IMG/VR virus record: IMGVR_UViG_3300042368_001180
Span: 1-27,833 of that record
Reading direction: 5' to 3' (one strand)
Length of the DNA stretch: 27,833 bases
Source: a virus
Shown: positions 20,684 through 27,807 of the stretch, one piece after another
Numbering within the stretch: position 1 is the first letter of the stretch
Layout of the letters: each line of letters begins with the position of its first letter
Program-made: the position numbers and the translations under genes
The notes under the pieces: generated by a model
Databases searched by the model: none
What the model saw: only the letters and a program-made list of their open reading frames with translations
What the model was told of the DNA's origin: nothing

Positions 20684-21012
20684 TATCTAATCCTCCTAAT
20701 ACCAGTCTCAGCGAGTAAAGGCTCGTTATAATAAGGGTCACGTATACCTGAATGAAAAGTATGGCTAGCTATTTGAGTTTTCTTGCTTTGAGCTTCGCTT
20801 TTTTTCATTGCTTTAATTTCAGCTTTCGCGTCCTTTACAAGTGTCTTAGCTTCCTTGTAATTAGACTTAGCAGTCTTCAGGTTGTAATCAGATTCCCTTA
20901 AATACTGTTCCTTGATTGCTAGTTGTGTTTCTTTAATATATATGTTTGGTAGATCAGTTGCTAGTGCAGCTTGACCTATTAATATTAATGATAGTAGTAT
21001 TTTATTTTTCAT
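20683..21012 (-). CDS. exported coiled-coil protein, 109 residues
   Basis: The N-terminus is a signal peptide (MKNKILLSLILIGQAALA, likely cut after A18). The mature part is a long Lys/Ala/Glu-rich helix (about 25-80) and a C-terminal segment with HSGIRDPYYNEPLLAETG. It would be periplasmic, or linked to the envelope. A second exported product in the operon besides the metzincin suggests that this phage modifies the envelope early. No family is recognised. Confidence 0.6.
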   Translation of the reverse strand: MKNKILLSLILIGQAALATDLPNIYIKETQLAIKEQYLRESDYNLKTAKSNYKEAKTLVKDAKAEIKAMKKSEAQSKKTQIASHTFHSGIRDPYYNEPLLAETGIRRIR

Positions 21013-21027
21013 TGTTTTTCCTCCCGT

Positions 21028-21276
21028 TTATTTTCTGTAAATTATTTTGTCAAACTCCTGATGACCATTGGAATATGGTTTATTAAGAGCTATCAGCATA
21101 GCTATTTTCTGCCCTTCCAACTGCTTAGCGTAAGTAATGCCCTGTTTATCCATCTCGGCTTGAATCAAGTCTATGGACTCTTTAGAATCAATCGCTAGCC
21201 ATCTACTGCGATCTAAAACCCTTGGATTAGATTTCTTTTGTTCTTCCATCCTTTCGATTAGGTTTTTCATCTGCAT
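21028..21276 (-). CDS. hypothetical protein, 82 residues
   Basis: The product has a charged helical start, then RSRWLAIDSKESIDLIQAEM and IAMLIALNKPYSNGHQEFDK. GGGAG lies before the next downstream gene. It overlaps the upstream gene by 10 bases. Function unknown. Confidence 0.5.
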   Translation of the reverse strand: MQMKNLIERMEEQKKSNPRVLDRSRWLAIDSKESIDLIQAEMDKQGITYAKQLEGQKIAMLIALNKPYSNGHQEFDKIIYRK

Positions 21277-21530
21277 AACTCCCTTATTGCTCGGTCATAT
21301 TTTTGTAACATATCCATTCGTACTACCTTAATTTCTTGGTCAAAGATAGACTCAACGGATTTATGCTTGCCAAGTTCAGAAGCAAGCTTAGTTGCATCCT
21401 CTTCTGACCTTAATAAAAAATATAAATAATCGTTATCTGGTTTGATTGTTTTTATTTTAATATTTAAGGCTTTTTCTAAAGCACATTTCATTGAAAACCT
21501 TTCAAGATTTTTCTTTATTGTTTTAATCAT
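21267..21530 (-). CDS. hypothetical protein, 87 residues
   Basis: This small alpha/beta product has IKTIKPDNDYLYFLLRSEED and a C-terminal KYDRAIRELCR. It overlaps both neighbours. No motif is recognised. Confidence 0.5.
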   Translation of the reverse strand: MIKTIKKNLERFSMKCALEKALNIKIKTIKPDNDYLYFLLRSEEDATKLASELGKHKSVESIFDQEIKVVRMDMLQKYDRAIRELCR

Positions 21531-21733
21531 CCTAAGTACCTCCCGACAATCACAGCTACAGCAAGGATAGCCATAACCACAACAAAGCTAAGCATTAACT
21601 GGGTTGTTTTTAATTCTTCTAGTTCGTTCATCTCTTCCTCCATTTTTTGTTTATTAAAATGCCATTCCCAAGTTTCAAAAAAATTAGAATTACTTGTGTC
21701 TTTAATTGGGAATTTATCTTTTAAATCGCTCAT
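21527..21733 (-). CDS. C-terminally anchored membrane protein, 68 residues
   Basis: The N-terminal 45 residues are charged and helical. One membrane helix covers about 46-65 (FVVVMAILAVAVIVG), leaving a four-residue tail (RYLG). This tail-anchor layout fits small phage regulators of membrane proteins or lysis. It overlaps the next gene by 4 bases. Confidence 0.55.
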   Translation of the reverse strand: MSDLKDKFPIKDTSNSNFFETWEWHFNKQKMEEEMNELEELKTTQLMLSFVVVMAILAVAVIVGRYLG

Positions 21734-21967
21734 TTACGCCGCCTCTACTGCAGCTACATAATCTAAATTTAGTATCCGAGTCGAATAACTAAACATGTCT
21801 TCTGTTTTTTCTCGAAAATCTACCAAGGCGTACCGCCCATTAAGTTCACGAATCCTTGCGTAACAGGGAAGCCTGATACCAGCCACTTCAACACTCAGAT
21901 GAAGTTTATAAGTTTCCCCTATTTCTGGGAATTTTTTTAATTTTTCGATTCTTTCACATGTTTTCAT
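21734..21967 (-). CDS. hypothetical beta-rich protein, 77 residues
   Basis: After a helical start (CERIEKLKKFPEIGETYKLH) the product is strand-rich (VAGIRLPCYARIRELNGRYA), like a small barrel. An AGGAGAG ribosome site precedes it. Function unknown. Confidence 0.5.
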   Translation of the reverse strand: MKTCERIEKLKKFPEIGETYKLHLSVEVAGIRLPCYARIRELNGRYALVDFREKTEDMFSYSTRILNLDYVAAVEAA

Positions 21968-21997
21968 TATTTTCTCTCCTCTCTTATTTTAAAATTT

Positions 21998-22013
21998 GGG
22001 GGATAATTCCCCC
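21998..22013. other. GC-rich hairpin GGGGGA-TAAT-TCCCCC
   Basis: Six perfect pairs with a four-base loop sit in the 63-base gap between two - strand genes. On the - strand it is followed by AAATTTTAAAAT, a weak U-tract, so it could attenuate transcription. Confidence 0.5.
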
Positions 22014-22030
22014 TTCCTTGCGGAACGCTG

Positions 22031-22552
22031 CTAACAGTAAGGCATTGCACCTATTATGTTAAAAATCTTTTTTCTTTGTTTAGCCTTTTCGTTTTTTAAA
22101 TCAGCTAATTCTTTAAAAAGTCTTTTGTACTCTGAGTTACCATCTAAAGTTTTCTCAAGTAAATCTTTTTTCAACTCCTGATTCACATAGATATGAATGC
22201 AAAGCTTTAGTTTATCTCTCCCAGTATAGATTTTATAGTGCATTGGGTAATTTGATCTTCTCTCCCAAGCGTATTCAGCCGAATAAAATTTAATTTTTTC
22301 TAGAAGTTCCTCTTTACTTAGCAATAAAGGATTAATGCTAGTTTTACCTCTCAAGAAATTAAATAAGTCTTTTTTTAATTTGTTGATTGATTTAAAGTTT
22401 CCCGAAATAAAACGAGTCATAGATTTTTCTTTGAGACTTATGCCTTTTGTAAGATTCTCGAAAGTTATTAAATCTTGCAAAGAACACTTACGAGTCAGTT
22501 CTGCGAACATTTTGTTAGTTATATTGAACTCGCTCTTGAAAAAATCTTTCAT
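22031..22552 (-). CDS. hypothetical basic protein, 173 residues
   Basis: The product is highly basic and helical, with KKDLFNFLRGKTSINPLLLS, a central YAWERRSNYPMHYKIYTGRD and a C-terminal Lys-rich helix. It may contain a helix-turn-helix in the first 60 residues (FAELTRKCSLQDLITFENLT), but the match is weak. It has its own promoter upstream (TTGATA, 18 bases, TATAAC), so it is a candidate regulator. A GAGGGAGA site precedes the ATG. Confidence 0.5.
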   Translation of the reverse strand: MKDFFKSEFNITNKMFAELTRKCSLQDLITFENLTKGISLKEKSMTRFISGNFKSINKLKKDLFNFLRGKTSINPLLLSKEELLEKIKFYSAEYAWERRSNYPMHYKIYTGRDKLKLCIHIYVNQELKKDLLEKTLDGNSEYKRLFKELADLKNEKAKQRKKIFNIIGAMPYC

Positions 22553-22570
22553 TATTTCTCCCTCTCTCTT

Positions 22571-22600
22571 GTTATACCACGTTATATGACATTATATCAA
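22571..22600 (-). promoter_or_regulatory. promoter upstream of the 173-residue gene
   Basis: On the - strand TTGATA (22595-22600) and TATAAC (22571-22576) are 18 bases apart, close to the bacterial consensus. The gap here is 64 bases, one of few non-coding spaces in the operon. Confidence 0.55.
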
Positions 22601-22616
22601 CTCTTTAGCTGATTTT

Positions 22617-23051
22617 TTAAAAATTAATTTGCATTGCACTTCCGCATAAAGCTTCATCAATGTTCCGAAATTTAGCTCTTGGGGTGATAAAACCATAATA
22701 ATTTTCTACTGGACGTGGGTAAATTTTTCCTTTTTCTTTCTCTTTCTTTTCCCACTCAAGGTATGATTCAAGCAGTTCGTTTTCTGGCAACGGTTTAAGC
22801 ATCATTATGGCTGCTTCTTGAGGCGTACAGTAAGCCCTGAATAAATCAGTGTGAGCTTCATACACTATTTTGACACGGTACTCTCTCGGATTAAATCTCA
22901 TCATGGGGGCTACAAAAATGATAGCTCTCGCCATCATTAAAGCCTCTTTGCCTCCTGGACTTAAAAGCTTGGCTTCTAGTGGGTCTGGCTCGTGCCTTTC
23001 TAGTAGGTCTTGACTTAATGTAAATGTTTTTGTTTCGATTTGTTCATCCAT
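22617..23051 (-). CDS. hypothetical protein, 144 residues
   Basis: The product contains DPLEAKLLSPGGKEALMMAR, then a hydrophobic IIFVAPMMRF, and a charged helical centre (ESYLEWEKKEKEKG). The start is one base from the upstream stop. No family is recognised. Confidence 0.5.
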   Translation of the reverse strand: MDEQIETKTFTLSQDLLERHEPDPLEAKLLSPGGKEALMMARAIIFVAPMMRFNPREYRVKIVYEAHTDLFRAYCTPQEAAIMMLKPLPENELLESYLEWEKKEKEKGKIYPRPVENYYGFITPRAKFRNIDEALCGSAMQINF

Positions 23052-23414
23052 TTATTTTTCTTCTCCTATTTGTTTTAAAATACTTAAAAGCTCTTGATCT
23101 AATCGAATATCATCAAATCTTTTAAAATCTGCACCATATTTTTGATCTCCAATTTCGGCATAATATGAATAGATACCAGTGCCATAAAAGCCAATATCCA
23201 GTCTAGCTTCTGGTAAATTCCACCAAAAGTTTACTTCGTTATCATCCATGAGTGATAGTCGAGGTTTATTTCTGTCTAAAAATCCTTTTTCCAATAGTAG
23301 ATTTAAAAACATTCTAGCTTCACCGAATGCTTGAATATCAACTGTTATCAAACCCAAGCAGCGATTAGCTTCTATCGAGTCTAGAGTTTTTAGAAGTTCG
23401 TCTATGATTGTCAT
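23052..23414 (-). CDS. conserved-looking protein next to the ImmA/IrrE-like gene
   Basis: The 120-residue product has a helical N-terminal half and an aromatic C-terminal part (NFWWNLPEARLDIGFYG and IYSYYAEIGDQKYGADF). I have the impression of a family that occurs in phages and mobile elements, but I cannot name it. The pairing with a zinc-peptidase-like gene could mean a two-gene regulatory or toxin-antitoxin unit; that is speculation. Confidence 0.5.
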   Translation of the reverse strand: MTIIDELLKTLDSIEANRCLGLITVDIQAFGEARMFLNLLLEKGFLDRNKPRLSLMDDNEVNFWWNLPEARLDIGFYGTGIYSYYAEIGDQKYGADFKRFDDIRLDQELLSILKQIGEEK

Positions 23415-23418
23415 TGTT

Positions 23419-23895
23419 TTATTTCCTTAGCAGATATCTGTAGTCCATGGCTGATAAAGGCACACCAAATAGATTAGCCAAAATAGGTGTGTGAGTTGGT
23501 GATAATCCCCACTTCTCCATTTCCTTGTCAATCATGTGTTCTGGCATCAATAAGTAAGCTGCAAATTTATTTGCTTCTTCCGCTAAATGATCAGGTGATG
23601 AACTTTTACCATCTGTTAGTAAAATGTCTCGGTCAATATCTGCGTGCATGAGTGCATGCCCTAATTCACGTGCTAAAGTAAAAGCCATTCGCTGTGCTGG
23701 TCTAGTGGAGTTAATCAGGATTTTATTTTCTTTCCTGTAAAAAGCACCTTCTATTTCATATTCTTTGCTGTTTTTCTCTGACTGAAAATACTCAACTTGA
23801 AAGCCCTCTTTTTGACAGATCATGAAAATATCAACAATAGGCTCCTGTATATTGTATTTATCGAGTAAATTCAAGGTAATAGTTTCAATTGTCAT
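23419..23895 (-). CDS. ImmA/IrrE-like protein with altered zinc motif
   Basis: The 158-residue protein matches the ImmA/IrrE metallopeptidase plan: GAFYRKENKILINSTRP, then MAFTLARELGHALMH at 70-84, and EEANKFAAYLLMPE at 106-119. These proteases cleave phage or stress repressors and commonly pair with an XRE regulator. Here the first His of HExxH is Arg (R76-E77-L78-G79-H80). With one zinc ligand lost, it may be inactive, rewired, or use H84. An HTH partner is not present; the upstream gene encodes a zinc-finger-like repeat protein. GGAGAA is before the ATG. Confidence 0.75.
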   Translation of the reverse strand: MTIETITLNLLDKYNIQEPIVDIFMICQKEGFQVEYFQSEKNSKEYEIEGAFYRKENKILINSTRPAQRMAFTLARELGHALMHADIDRDILLTDGKSSSPDHLAEEANKFAAYLLMPEHMIDKEMEKWGLSPTHTPILANLFGVPLSAMDYRYLLRK

Positions 23896-24343
23896 TATTT
23901 TCTCCTGTTATTTTTTTTATTTCTTTTTTGATTTGATATTGAAGTTCTTTTATTTCTAGTAATTCCTCGGGGTAGCCTTGTTTGCGATAAAAGTATTCTC
24001 TTTTTAAAATCCTATACTTGTCAGTGTTGTGCTGTTTTTGTCGTGAAAATTTTACTTTCTCGGGATTTTTTTGTTGCCATCGTTGCACTAAAAATTTTAC
24101 TCTTTCACGGTTTTTTTGTTGCCATTGTTGGTGATAGGTTTTATTTTTTTCCGTCCAATCAGTTCGATAATTTTCTTGATAATTTTTATTTTTTTCCAGC
24201 CAATTAGCTTGATAAGTTTTTACGTGTTCCCGATTTTCCCTCTTGTAGTTTTTTTGCATGCATTTTTTGCTGCAAAATCTGGTATTTTTTTGTTTAGCCT
24301 CAAACTCAACACCACAGCACTCGCACTTAATGATTCTGGACAT
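23885..24343 (-). CDS. zinc-finger protein with tandem W-K-N repeats
   Basis: The 152-residue protein starts with a four-cysteine ribbon (CECCGVEF and FCSKKCMQKNY). From about 38 to 105 it has repeats of 13-16 residues with a Trp-x-x-Lys-Asn core: ANWLEKNKN, TDWTEKNKT, QQWQQKNRERVKF, QRWQQKNPEKVKF. The DNA shows a matching duplication of TTTTTTTGTTGCCAT on the + strand. The C-terminus is helical and Lys/Glu-rich. A nucleic-acid-binding function is likely, the exact one unknown. It overlaps the ImmA-like gene by 11 bases. Confidence 0.6.
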   Translation of the reverse strand: MSRIIKCECCGVEFEAKQKNTRFCSKKCMQKNYKRENREHVKTYQANWLEKNKNYQENYRTDWTEKNKTYHQQWQQKNRERVKFLVQRWQQKNPEKVKFSRQKQHNTDKYRILKREYFYRKQGYPEELLEIKELQYQIKKEIKKITGENNDN

Positions 24344-24617
24344 CTTGACCCTCTAATGCTTTTTTAGTTGCTTCTTCTGTAGATGGATAACTTTTAGGTT
24401 TTTCTCCCCTAGCTTCCAAGAAAGTATTTAATCCTGCTGATTGAAGCCCTGCGAATTTAGCTGCCTCAAATTCTAGTTTAGCGGTGGATATAATCCCGTT
24501 AGCAAGTTTACTAATTGCATTGCCTACGTCGGGCTTAATGCTTTTGTTTTTAACGCCTTGCAGTGTCTCCCATAAGACATTTTTGATTGACTCTGCTGTT
24601 ACTTTGTCGTTTTCCAT
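24327..24617 (-). CDS. hypothetical helical protein, 96 residues
   Basis: The product is helical with AISKLANGIISTAKLEFEAA and a C-terminal STEEATKKALEGQDVQNH. AAGGAG lies before the ATG at 24617. It overlaps the zinc-finger gene by 17 bases. Small proteins like this often sit beside phage regulators, but the role is unknown. Confidence 0.5.
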   Translation of the reverse strand: MENDKVTAESIKNVLWETLQGVKNKSIKPDVGNAISKLANGIISTAKLEFEAAKFAGLQSAGLNTFLEARGEKPKSYPSTEEATKKALEGQDVQNH

Positions 24618-24643
24618 TATTTTTTTCTCCTTGTTTCTCTAAA

Positions 24644-24674
24644 GTACGATACCCGCTATTTCGGGTCATCGTAC
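24644..24674. other. long hairpin overlapping a stop codon
   Basis: GTACGATACCCG (24644-24655) pairs with CGGGT-C-ATCGTAC (24662-24674): twelve pairs, one bulged base, six-base loop. On the - strand it contains the TGA of the 57-residue gene. A T-run follows only on the + strand, so on the - strand it is more likely an RNA-processing or translation-control element than a terminator. Confidence 0.6.
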
Positions 24675-24839
24675 CTTTATTTTTTCAAAAAGAGCTATTA
24701 GCTTAGGGCATATGACCTCTTGTTTCATTTTAGGCATTTCAGTTTTAAGATCATTCCAGCTTAATTTTCTTTTTCGTCCACCCATCCAAAGCTTGTAAGG
24801 TTTTTCTGATTTTGCTATTTCTCTTTGTTCTTCGTTCAT
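24666..24839 (-). CDS. small basic protein, 57 residues
   Basis: The frame encodes MNEEQREIAKSEKPYKLWMG, then GRKRKLSWNDLKTEMPKMKQ and a helix ending FEKIKVR. It is basic and helical with one Cys. GGAAGAGGG is at an ideal distance before the ATG and the gene follows directly on the upstream stop, so it is very likely real. Its stop codon lies inside the hairpin at 24644-24674, which may tie its translation or mRNA stability to that structure. Family unknown. Confidence 0.65.
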   Translation of the reverse strand: MNEEQREIAKSEKPYKLWMGGRKRKLSWNDLKTEMPKMKQEVICPKLIALFEKIKVR

Positions 24840-25103
24840 TTAACCCTCTTCCTGCTTGTGCCTTCTGCGAATTTCATCTAAATATTCTAGTAGTTTAGGT
24901 CTCCATTCATGCTTTTTATTTGTTATGTAGTTCCTGATATGCTTTCCTAACTGTTCTTGTATCTGCTCTTCTGTTAATTCAGGATTAGCAAGTTTAAAAG
25001 CCCCAATCTTAAGTATTAAGTCTTTATACAAGGGATTATTAGTAACTGGCGGGAATGCAGTTGTAGCAAGTGAATTATCTAATCTTATTTTTTTCTCTTC
25101 CAT
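24840..25103 (-). CDS. hypothetical helical protein, 87 residues
   Basis: The product has a flexible Pro/Asn-containing start, a helical centre (ANPELTEEQIQEQLGKHIRN) and a basic end (LEYLDEIRRRHKQEEG). It lies between the possible replication protein and the 57-residue gene with no gap on either side. A partner of the upstream protein is plausible. Confidence 0.5.
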   Translation of the reverse strand: MEEKKIRLDNSLATTAFPPVTNNPLYKDLILKIGAFKLANPELTEEQIQEQLGKHIRNYITNKKHEWRPKLLEYLDEIRRRHKQEEG

Positions 25104-25856
25104 TTAAAACAATTCTCCTAATGCTTGAAAGCCTACTGGATTAACTGGTTTATCGGCCATTAACGGCTTGTATGGATATGCTGCATCCATTTCTTTTTTC
25201 TGTTCCTCTTTGCAGCGTTGGGCGTAATCCTCGGCTTGATGATGGTACTTTGCATTTTCCTCTTCCTCGGTTAAGGGGGCAGGTAAATCTTTTAAATTCT
25301 CATAGTGAGGAGTTGCCACGGCTTTAGTATTAATGCCATGTAAAGAGTTCATATAAGCTAAAGTCTCTTCGTTCTTTTTCCTGATGATCTCCTCACGCCT
25401 TGAGACTGTAGAATCCTTAATGATTAACCACTTGGCTATGGCTTTATCACTGAACATGTTAGGCATTGAAAGAGGCACGTTATTCTCTTGTAGGAATTTG
25501 TCATTGCAGGCACATTTATAAAAGTGCTTCATTCTCTCTAAGCCGTGTTTTTTCAGTTGAGCTTTTAAGAACTGAACATCCTTGACCCCTAGCTTATAAG
25601 CTTTCCACCCTTGCGTCTTGGGTTGTTCTATTATCCAAGCCCATAACTCATTGAAAGTTGTATTTAGTTCAGACCTAGCAGGATCTTCTATCTTTTCTTT
25701 TTTAGCTACTGGTTTTAATTCCCTAGTATTCGAGGGAATTAGAATCATTCTCTTAAAGAAGTAATTCCATGATTCGTCTTCGTCCTTTAAATTATTTAGT
25801 GCCTCAAATATTTCAGGCTTGAGTTTTATTTGTTTTGTTTCTTGCATTGTTGTCAT
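25104..25856 (-). CDS. possible replication-associated protein, 250 residues
   Basis: The start is set at 25856, where AAGGAC lies before the ATG, giving a product that begins MTTMQETKQIKLKPEIFEAL. A longer in-frame start at 25919 would overlap the upstream gene. The core, about 75-160, includes AWIIEQPKTQGWKAYKLGVK and LKKHGLERMKHFYKCACND, a helical layout seen in phage helicase-loader or replisome-organiser C-termini. The C-terminal third is charged and flexible. The replication call is tentative and based on helical content and operon place. Confidence 0.45.
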   Translation of the reverse strand: MTTMQETKQIKLKPEIFEALNNLKDEDESWNYFFKRMILIPSNTRELKPVAKKEKIEDPARSELNTTFNELWAWIIEQPKTQGWKAYKLGVKDVQFLKAQLKKHGLERMKHFYKCACNDKFLQENNVPLSMPNMFSDKAIAKWLIIKDSTVSRREEIIRKKNEETLAYMNSLHGINTKAVATPHYENLKDLPAPLTEEEENAKYHHQAEDYAQRCKEEQKKEMDAAYPYKPLMADKPVNPVGFQALGELF

Positions 25857-25864
25857 TTGTCCTT

Positions 25865-26425
25865 TTAAATTGTTAATGCTAGCTCTTGATCTATTTCGGC
25901 TTGATACTTCTCTAACCATTCGCTAGCTTGATGATAGATGGCATAAGCCTTTTTGATGTCTTGATTAACGCTCAATAGATTAGATTTGAGTTTATTTCTT
26001 GCAATGTAGGGCTTTAAATTTAAGAGCTTTTGCATGATATTTTGCTTTTCTAGCTCTTCTTTGAAGACTTGATTTGCTTTACTGGTTAAGTAATGCCCCC
26101 CTTGAGAATAAACATTAACGTAAATTTTATTAAAGTCATAGGCTTGTTTTTCGTGGCAGTAACCTGCTGATATTTTAATTGTTTGAATTTTGTATTCTTT
26201 CCCGTAAATTTTAATTAATACTGGATTTTTATAAAAATATAAACTAAATTCCCTTGACTCGAGTAGTTTGTTTTTAGTTTGCTGGATTTTATTTGCGGCT
26301 TGCTCTAAATCAAAATAGCAACTACTGTAACTACTTTGCACTATTTGATCCTCTTTCAAGTAGTCAAATGTTAAGCCGATATCCTCGACTTTAAAAAAAG
26401 TATTCTTAATTTTAAATTCAATCAT
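25865..26425 (-). CDS. hypothetical protein, 186 residues
   Basis: The product begins with a strand-rich half (MIEFKIKNTFFKVEDIGLTF and LYFYKNPVLIKIYGKEYKIQ) and ends in a helical half (NQVFKEELEKQNIMQKLLNL and SEWLEKYQAEIDQEL). There is no motif I recognise. It lies five and eight bases from its neighbours. Confidence 0.5.
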   Translation of the reverse strand: MIEFKIKNTFFKVEDIGLTFDYLKEDQIVQSSYSSCYFDLEQAANKIQQTKNKLLESREFSLYFYKNPVLIKIYGKEYKIQTIKISAGYCHEKQAYDFNKIYVNVYSQGGHYLTSKANQVFKEELEKQNIMQKLLNLKPYIARNKLKSNLLSVNQDIKKAYAIYHQASEWLEKYQAEIDQELALTI

Positions 26426-26429
26426 AGCC

Positions 26430-26699
26430 TTATTTCCTTTCTCGTATCCAGTTCAAAATATGCTCATTCAAGCTGGAATATGCAATTAAAAAATAGCCTG
26501 CTGTAGTATAAATGAATTTCCCGCTAGGCTCTTCTATATAGACTTGTTTCGTACCGTTCTTAGTTTCCCCTTTCATGGATAAACTCATAGTACCTAAATC
26601 TGTTTCAAAAACAATTAAATCGTGCAATATATACAGCTCTTTTGCTTTTTTAATTGCCTTTATCATTCTTTCCCTAGTTATATTTTCTACTTTTGTCAT
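26430..26699 (-). CDS. hypothetical protein, 89 residues
   Basis: After a basic helix (RERMIKAIKKAKELYIL) the product alternates strands (LIVFETDLGTMSLSMKG and FIYTTAGYFLIAYSS). This looks like a small alpha-beta barrel-like domain. It follows the J-domain gene in the operon by 31 bases. Function unknown. Confidence 0.5.
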   Translation of the reverse strand: MTKVENITRERMIKAIKKAKELYILHDLIVFETDLGTMSLSMKGETKNGTKQVYIEEPSGKFIYTTAGYFLIAYSSLNEHILNWIRERK

Positions 26700-26730
26700 T
26701 TGTTGTTTTTCCTTTTTTGTATCTACTAGC

Positions 26731-27231
26731 CTAAGCAGCTAGTAGATTATTGAACCCATATTTTATTTTTTTAGACCCGTGAGTATTGCGGATCTCGTCA
26801 ATCGTAAACTTACCGCCACGTCTTCTATAAGGTGAGTCTGTGAAATACCACATAGATTTACTAGCACTCCACTTACAGCCTAGTTCTTTTAAATGGTCTT
26901 TCTGGTCTTTAGTGTTGCCACTAATCCATAACCAAGACCCGCAAAGCTCTATTTCTAATCCAGTATTAAGGCAGAACTTGATGATAGTTAAGTAATCTTC
27001 TGAACTAAAATTAAGATCAGCATTAGCAGTTTCTTTGCTGAACTCAGTAGTAAATCCAGCTTTAGCATGGTAATACTCTAAGCCGTTATCCTTGATAACA
27101 TCATACTCAGCATTAATGCTTTGCATTAGTTCTAAATTTCCCCCTAAATCTGGATGATTTTCTTTTACCAACCTGATATACAGGTTTTTAACTTCTTTTA
27201 AGTCTTTGCAATCGATAAATATGTTTTTCAT
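26731..27231 (-). CDS. J-domain (DnaJ-like) phage protein
   Basis: The 166-residue product has an N-terminal J-domain with LYIRLVKENHPDLGGNLELM at 17-36; H26-P27-D28 is the HPD motif that stimulates host DnaK. The C-terminal half includes LCGSWLWISGNTKDQKDHL and a KWSASKSMWYF segment, an aromatic module found in other phage J-domain proteins. It probably recruits DnaK to remodel replication or virion proteins. It is one of the first genes behind the promoter at 27460-27500, which fits an early role. Confidence 0.8.
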   Translation of the reverse strand: MKNIFIDCKDLKEVKNLYIRLVKENHPDLGGNLELMQSINAEYDVIKDNGLEYYHAKAGFTTEFSKETANADLNFSSEDYLTIIKFCLNTGLEIELCGSWLWISGNTKDQKDHLKELGCKWSASKSMWYFTDSPYRRRGGKFTIDEIRNTHGSKKIKYGFNNLLAA

Positions 27232-27260
27232 TTTCTTTTCCTTTTTCTTTCCTTGTTTAT

Positions 27261-27440
27261 TTAGATATTAATAGCCTTGATGAAGCTAGCCTCGTGATCA
27301 ATTCTAATTAGATCAAGACTATCTGCACAGCCGATAATTAACTTCTCGTGTTTCTGGAAGTTGTTTTTTTCGATTAGTTCTAACCAGCCATTAATATCTA
27401 AGTTTTTTTCTTGTGCTAATACAAATTCTTTTATCGTCAT
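27261..27440 (-). CDS. small early protein, 59 residues
   Basis: The start is set at 27440 (MTIKEFVLAQEKNLDINGWL), where AAGGAAAG precedes the ATG; an upstream start at 27494 would run through the operator. The product is acidic and helical with a strand end (LIGCADSLDLIRIDHEASFI). It is the first gene of the leftward operon, a place often used for an early takeover or regulatory gene. Family unknown. Confidence 0.55.
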   Translation of the reverse strand: MTIKEFVLAQEKNLDINGWLELIEKNNFQKHEKLIIGCADSLDLIRIDHEASFIKAINI

Positions 27441-27466
27441 TTCTTTTCTTTCCTTGTTTATATTAT

Positions 27467-27494
27467 ACCATACAATGGTGAAGATTATCACCAT
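27467..27494. promoter_or_regulatory. early operator: two overlapping inverted repeats at the leftward promoter
   Basis: ACCAT-ACA-ATGGT (27467-27479) and ATGGTGA-AGATTA-TCACCAT (27475-27494) share a half-site, giving three ATGGT half-sites next to a - strand TATAAT (27461-27466 region). Such a layout is typical of a phage repressor or autoregulated early control site. The repressor gene is not evident in the window. Confidence 0.6.
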
Positions 27495-27501
27495 ATTATA
27501 G

Positions 27502-27630
27502 CTATTTTTGTAAATTATTTTTAAATACTTTAATACCAGCTCTAGGCTTGATTATTGAGCTATCAAGTAATCCTTGACAGTTCACCACCCCTGATATTAT
27601 TTTAATTAAAGACAGATTTAATAAATTCAT
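27502..27630 (-). CDS. possible 42-residue frame upstream of the early operator
   Basis: The frame starts MNLLNLSLIKIISGVVNCQG and ends KVFKNNLQK. TAGAAT ends four bases before its ATG, and AGGA lies about 13 bases upstream, so initiation is uncertain. The composition is hydrophobic at the start and basic at the end. It may be chance in this AT-rich gap. Confidence 0.25.
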   Translation of the reverse strand: MNLLNLSLIKIISGVVNCQGLLDSSIIKPRAGIKVFKNNLQK

Positions 27631-27769
27631 AATTATTCTATATTCCTAGACTTGATGATAGTTTTAAGCTTTTACTTACTTCTATAAGTTATTGATTATT
27701 TTTAAAAAATATGCTACAAAGTAACTATTTAATATTTATCTTATTTAATTTGACTGTTGATTACTCAGT

Positions 27770-27792
27770 CCGTAGACCCGTAAACCGTAAAG
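27770..27792. repeat. three direct repeats CCGTAGAC / CCGTAAAC / CCGTAAAG
   Basis: Three related octamers follow each other with 8- and 7-base steps, in an AT-rich region without genes. They could be iterons or binding sites for a regulator. Confidence 0.4.
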
Positions 27793-27807
27793 ATTTTAAG
27801 TAAAAAG

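Noticed and set aside
23419-24343. Classical ImmR/ImmA immunity pair
   Set aside because: The upstream gene is a zinc-ribbon repeat protein without a visible XRE helix-turn-helix, and the peptidase lacks the first zinc His.
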